Shown here piece by piece: positions 60,529 through 64,000 of a stretch of DNA of 64,000 nucleotides. The DNA comes from Symbiodinium kawagutii (taxonomy: Eukaryota; Sar; Dinophyceae; Suessiales; Symbiodiniaceae). Each line of letters opens with the position of its first letter. The stretch's first letter is position 1. The notes below the pieces were generated by a model. It saw only the letters and a list, made by a program, of their open reading frames with translations, was not told the DNA's origin and did no database searches. Location: assembly GCA_009767595.1 (NCBI GenBank), contig VSDK01013337.1, positions 5,495-69,494 on the forward strand. Reading direction: 5' to 3'. Position numbers and translations under genes: made by a program.

Positions 60529-62519
60529 TCACCGGGCCCCGTTCCCTGTGCTGATCGCTGCTCGCTTGGTGCCTCTCATCATGGCCATAAACTCCTCGAA
60601 GTCGATCATGCCATCACCGTTGCCTGAAACCGCTCGATGCTCGGGGCGGAAGTTGTGGAATTCTGCAGAAGTTGTGTTTGTCATTATTATAGACATTTAC
60701 AGACTACGTATAGATGCATGTATAGATGTAAATATCATGTTTTATCTCTAGATATATGATATGACATTAGTTTATTTAGATGTTTACTTAGATGTTTATG
60801 ATGTTCATACAAATACACATTCACCTTATATACCTTTTAATATATATATATATATATATAATCGCCTCTGTATTTTCAATGAAGATAGTGCCTTCCTAGC
60901 AGTTGGTAGAGAGCTTAGCTCATTTGAAGCTGCAGTTTGCAAGCTCGAACGATCAAGCACTAAGGACACAGAATCAACTCCAAACTGATCCAAGTTGCTA
61001 TCCACTTCCACCATCAAATCCGCAATCGCTTTGATTCCAAGTGCATCTTCCACTTCACTGCTTTGGAGCACCTGGACCGAGTCACGTCAGTTTCACTGTG
61101 GCATTACTTCCAGCGCAGAGCAATGCAAATGTGATGCAAAATCAACGCTTTCAATGGGTGCATCTTCTGCTTGCGTCTTGAGATTTCATATTGTTTTCTC
61201 CGTGCTGCTCCGCAGGTCCGCCCCGCACTGTGGGATGTGGCCGAATGGGTGGCAGGTAGGGTAAGGTTCCGGAGGTGCGGTGATGAGATAGTGTTTATGC
61301 AGGCAGATGCAGACTATGTTTGAAAAGGAGAAAAGCATGGAGAGGGCATTTAGGGGGAGGCTGCCGTGGCCAGGTCTATCTTGGCCTTATGTTGGGCAAG
61401 TATAGGGCATGTTCGCGATGTTGGATCCATGTTTGGTCCATGTCAGGCGTATGTAAGTCGCAAAATGGGGGCATATCTCGCGGCTTTGGAATTCTTTTGC
61501 GAGTCCAAAGCGCGAGAAGGACATGGAAGAACATGTTTGGGCATGTAGAATTGCAAAGCATCTTTAGTATTCTTTAGTAGTATCTGTACTAAACAAATCT
61601 AGTTTCTGCAGTATCAGTATCTCTTGTAGAATTGACACAGCAGTTCGTCTTATGAAAATCTCCAGGAAAAAGATTGAGAATGTTGATTGATTCGGTCTGC
61701 TTCGGTCAACCAAAGATCCGTTCGGAAATTGACGTTGGCCTGTTTCAATTCTTGCGTCGAGATGTGGCCGTCGCCATTTCTGTCGAAGACTCTGAAAGCG
61801 GCCCAGCAAACGTCCTCCTTCATGTATTGTTGCCTGGCGTCCGACACTTCGCTACCCAGCAAACTCCTTTGACGCACCATGATGCACCATGCCTGTCAAG
61901 GGTGGCTGCTAGGAATTCGGTGTAGTCAATCACACCGCTGCCATCTGCATCCACACCTCCGAAAACAGAGAGGCACGATACAACAAGAGACTGTTACTAT
62001 CTGCGTTTGCCTGTTAATCAATTTGCTTCACCAACTGGATGTGGCAATCATACGCTCTAGTTTCATCTTAGCTGGAGCACAAGGCCCGCACCATCCATAA
62101 TGGCCGCAAGATCAGGAGGTATCTCTTTCAGGCCAGCTTTTCCAAGACCATCTTTCAGTTCTGCATGCCTGGCACATATCAAAGCAGGCACCCACACAGA
62201 AGCTTTAAGGAGATCTTTGGAGCGTGCGTTCTGCGCAGCCACATGATTGAAGTTGGTAGTGGAAGCTCAACACACGAATCTACACGAATCATGGAGATGG
62301 ATTTGGAATCACCAAATCAATGGAACGGAGTCAGGTCATCATTGGGATGCGAACTCTGATGGCTCCCCCTATGAGTTGCTCCAAATTTGCCGATTTTGTC
62401 GAAGTAGCTAAGTAGCTGCTGAGGATGCTGCGTCAGAAGGCCATCACCATTCTTGTCAAGGCTGGTGAAAGCTTCTCTCAGCTTCTTGATCTCATCCTGC
62501 GCATGAGAAATTTGGTCTG

Positions 62520-62571
<52 letters not shown>

Positions 62572-63962
62572 CCAAAAATTACGATCAGCTGGCGCTTACA
62601 ATGCTCATGAACCCAACTTAAACACTCATGTACCACCCCAGCTCTTCCAAAGGATGACGGTCCTCGTTCAATTGACCGGCAATAATGTGAAGCGCCGCCT
62701 TCAAGCCAGTGCCAAGAAGAGTCCAGGGCAACAACGGTGGCAATAGTCAGTTCATGTCCATCAAACCGGTGATGTTGAACTCAGTACATATCAAAATAAT
62801 CCTTTCCCACTAAAATGACCATGGCAACACACACATACTTATCATTGGTGCATGTGTGCACATGAACTCTGTGTGTGTGTGTGCGAATGTGTATACATAA
62901 TTGGCATGTGTGTATACATCTTATGTATAAGCGTGTGTGTGTATATATATATATACACAAATAGGTATACACAGATAATGTGTGTGGTGTGTGTAAGTAC
63001 ATGCATATATTTTGATATACACATATGCTCTGACGCTTACCCCTTTAGTGAGTCCTAACCGCCTGGAATACCTGTCTCTGGTCTTCCACTCACCGTGCCG
63101 CCCCTGTTAAAGGAAGCGGCGAGGCAATGAGCAATGGCCCGAACTGCTTCCTACAATGAAACTAGGCAGTTTGACATGATGCGTACATGCCTCTCCTCGC
63201 ATGTGTCAATAAAAAAATATGTATGCATAAACATGATAGGTGTGTGTGTTGTATATGATATGCAACTCTAGTGTCTCCCAGTTTTCTAGAGTTTATACGG
63301 TGCAAGTCTATATCTGTGTACATACATAGCATACATCACATTACATTACATTACATTGCATTACATTGCATTACATTACAGTACAGTACAGTGCATTGCA
63401 TTGCATTGCATTGCATTACGTTACGTTACGTTACATTACATTACATTACATTAAACTACACTACACTACACTACATACATATTTATTCATATATGTCAAA
63501 GATAGATGTATATATATATATATATGCACATGCAAAACATAGATCTTTAATATACAGTGTATTCTGCACTTTTCTGAACAGGGAATGTATGTGTGTGCTC
63601 ACCGAGCAACAGTTGAGCTAAACCATCGCCCGCGATCAACCAAAAGCTCATAGCTGGCATCCCAAGATTTCGCTGCCTAAAACCGCAGCCTGTTTCATCC
63701 TGTTGCTTTTGCAACATCCACGAGCTAGTCAACAGCTGCTTTAGTTAGGCCGTTTCTGTTAAACCAACTTCTGATTTGCGTCGCTTGTTCCATCTTATGC
63801 CCTGTAAACCTTTATGATTCTCCTGTTATCCATTTGTAGCTCTCCTTGTTGATGCTTGTTGCATCTCTCCTTGGGGGCTGCTCCCAGGTTGAGCCAACCT
63901 TTTTCAACTTGTTCTGCGACTGGAAGCCGCGTAGGTTGTCCACAAAGTTGGACCGCAAAGGC
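60529..63962 (-). CDS. Calcium-dependent protein kinase, C-terminal exons (junction plus four EF hands)
   Basis: Eight exons join in frame: 63899-63962, 62666-62698, 62432-62496, 62092-62168, 61893-61956, 61740-61833, 60999-61071, 60529-60623 (stop at 60529). The first gives the autoinhibitory junction (FVDNLRGFQSQNKLKK), the next AALHIIAGQLN. Four canonical EF-hand loops follow: DKNGDGLLT, DADGSGVIDYTEF, DRNGDGHIS and DSNGDGMIDFEEF; two are completed only across introns. The protein ends about 20 residues after the last hand. Such proteins phosphorylate substrates when calcium frees the kinase from its junction helix. The kinase domain must lie right of the window. Intron donors are GT, GA, GC, GT, GC, GC and GC; all acceptors are AG, and the first bases of intron and following exon often match (GCAAC/GCAAC in the last intron). 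The shortest intron is 59 nt. Confidence 0.92.
62519..62569. repeat. (ATC)n microsatellite inside a kinase intron
   Basis: About 16 ATC units within the 169-nt intron 62665-62497, which starts with GA. The long Met or His ORFs it produces are artefacts. Confidence 0.95.
63331..63476. repeat. Pentanucleotide array (ACATT/GCATT/ACGTT variants)
   Basis: About 29 five-base units in homogenised blocks: ACATT, then GCATT, ACGTT, ACATT and CTACA. It lies in the 1.2-kb intron 63898-62699 of the kinase gene. A GT/TA-rich tract lies at 62870-62960 of the same intron. Confidence 0.9.
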
Positions 63963-64000
63963 CTTGGAACTCTGTGCTAGGTTGGGTCTGGGGTATTCTG

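Noticed and set aside
63331..63476. Regularly spaced short repeats considered as a CRISPR-like array
   Set aside because: Simple five-base tandem units without spacers, in a eukaryotic intron.
63690..63706. Possible kinase exon reading NRMKQ before AALHIIAGQLN
   Set aside because: The exon at 63899-63962 (LRGFQSQNKLKK) matches the kinase junction much better and joins in phase.

Overview
The window looks like nuclear DNA of a photosynthetic dinoflagellate, most likely of the Symbiodinium group. This is an inference from gene structure, not a database match. Host genes are cut into very short exons (24 to 120 nt) that I could join in frame. Most of their introns begin with GC or GA instead of GT, and the first bases of intron and following exon often match. 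One gene carries a peridinin-plastid type presequence. Nearly all genes I can read lie on the minus strand, as expected for unidirectional dinoflagellate gene arrays. Intergenic DNA is rich in TA, GT, GAT and pentamer microsatellites and in decayed tandem arrays.

Layout from right to left, the direction of transcription. 60.5-64.0 kb: last eight exons of a calcium-dependent protein kinase (junction segment plus four EF hands); the kinase domain lies beyond the right edge. 51.6-59.1 kb: a nearly perfect tyrosine-recombinase (YR) retrotransposon with the A1-ORFs-B1A2-B2 split direct repeats of Ngaro/PAT-type elements. It encodes a Gag-like protein, a cytosine-C5-methyltransferase-like/reverse transcriptase/RNase H protein, and a zinc-finger tyrosine recombinase. 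47.7-50.8 kb: an unrecognised, helix-rich multi-exon gene. 40 kb: the RING-like end of a Vps39/Vps41-type protein. 36.9-18.2 kb: a DNA ligase I gene of more than 30 exons. An 8.7-kb gap between its exons holds three other minus-strand genes: a 350-residue membrane protein, a plastid-targeted protein, and a DAGAT/PES-like acyltransferase. Below 18 kb only isolated exons are readable: a C2HC zinc finger, an acidic C-terminus, and a Cys-motif protein near 2.2-2.7 kb.

The system most worth attention is the retrotransposon. Its two repeat pairs are about 99% identical, so insertion is recent. Gag and Pol are in one frame, separated by a single UGA, and Pol has no ATG before its methyltransferase domain. 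Stop-codon readthrough is therefore the simplest expression route. The B1|A2 junction, which should equal the junction of the DNA circle, forms a symmetric 45-bp palindrome that is complete nowhere else in the element. The A repeats contain a hairpin resembling the dinoflagellate spliced leader. Exon boundaries were worked out by eye from family knowledge and splice dinucleotides; those marked approximate are not resolved.
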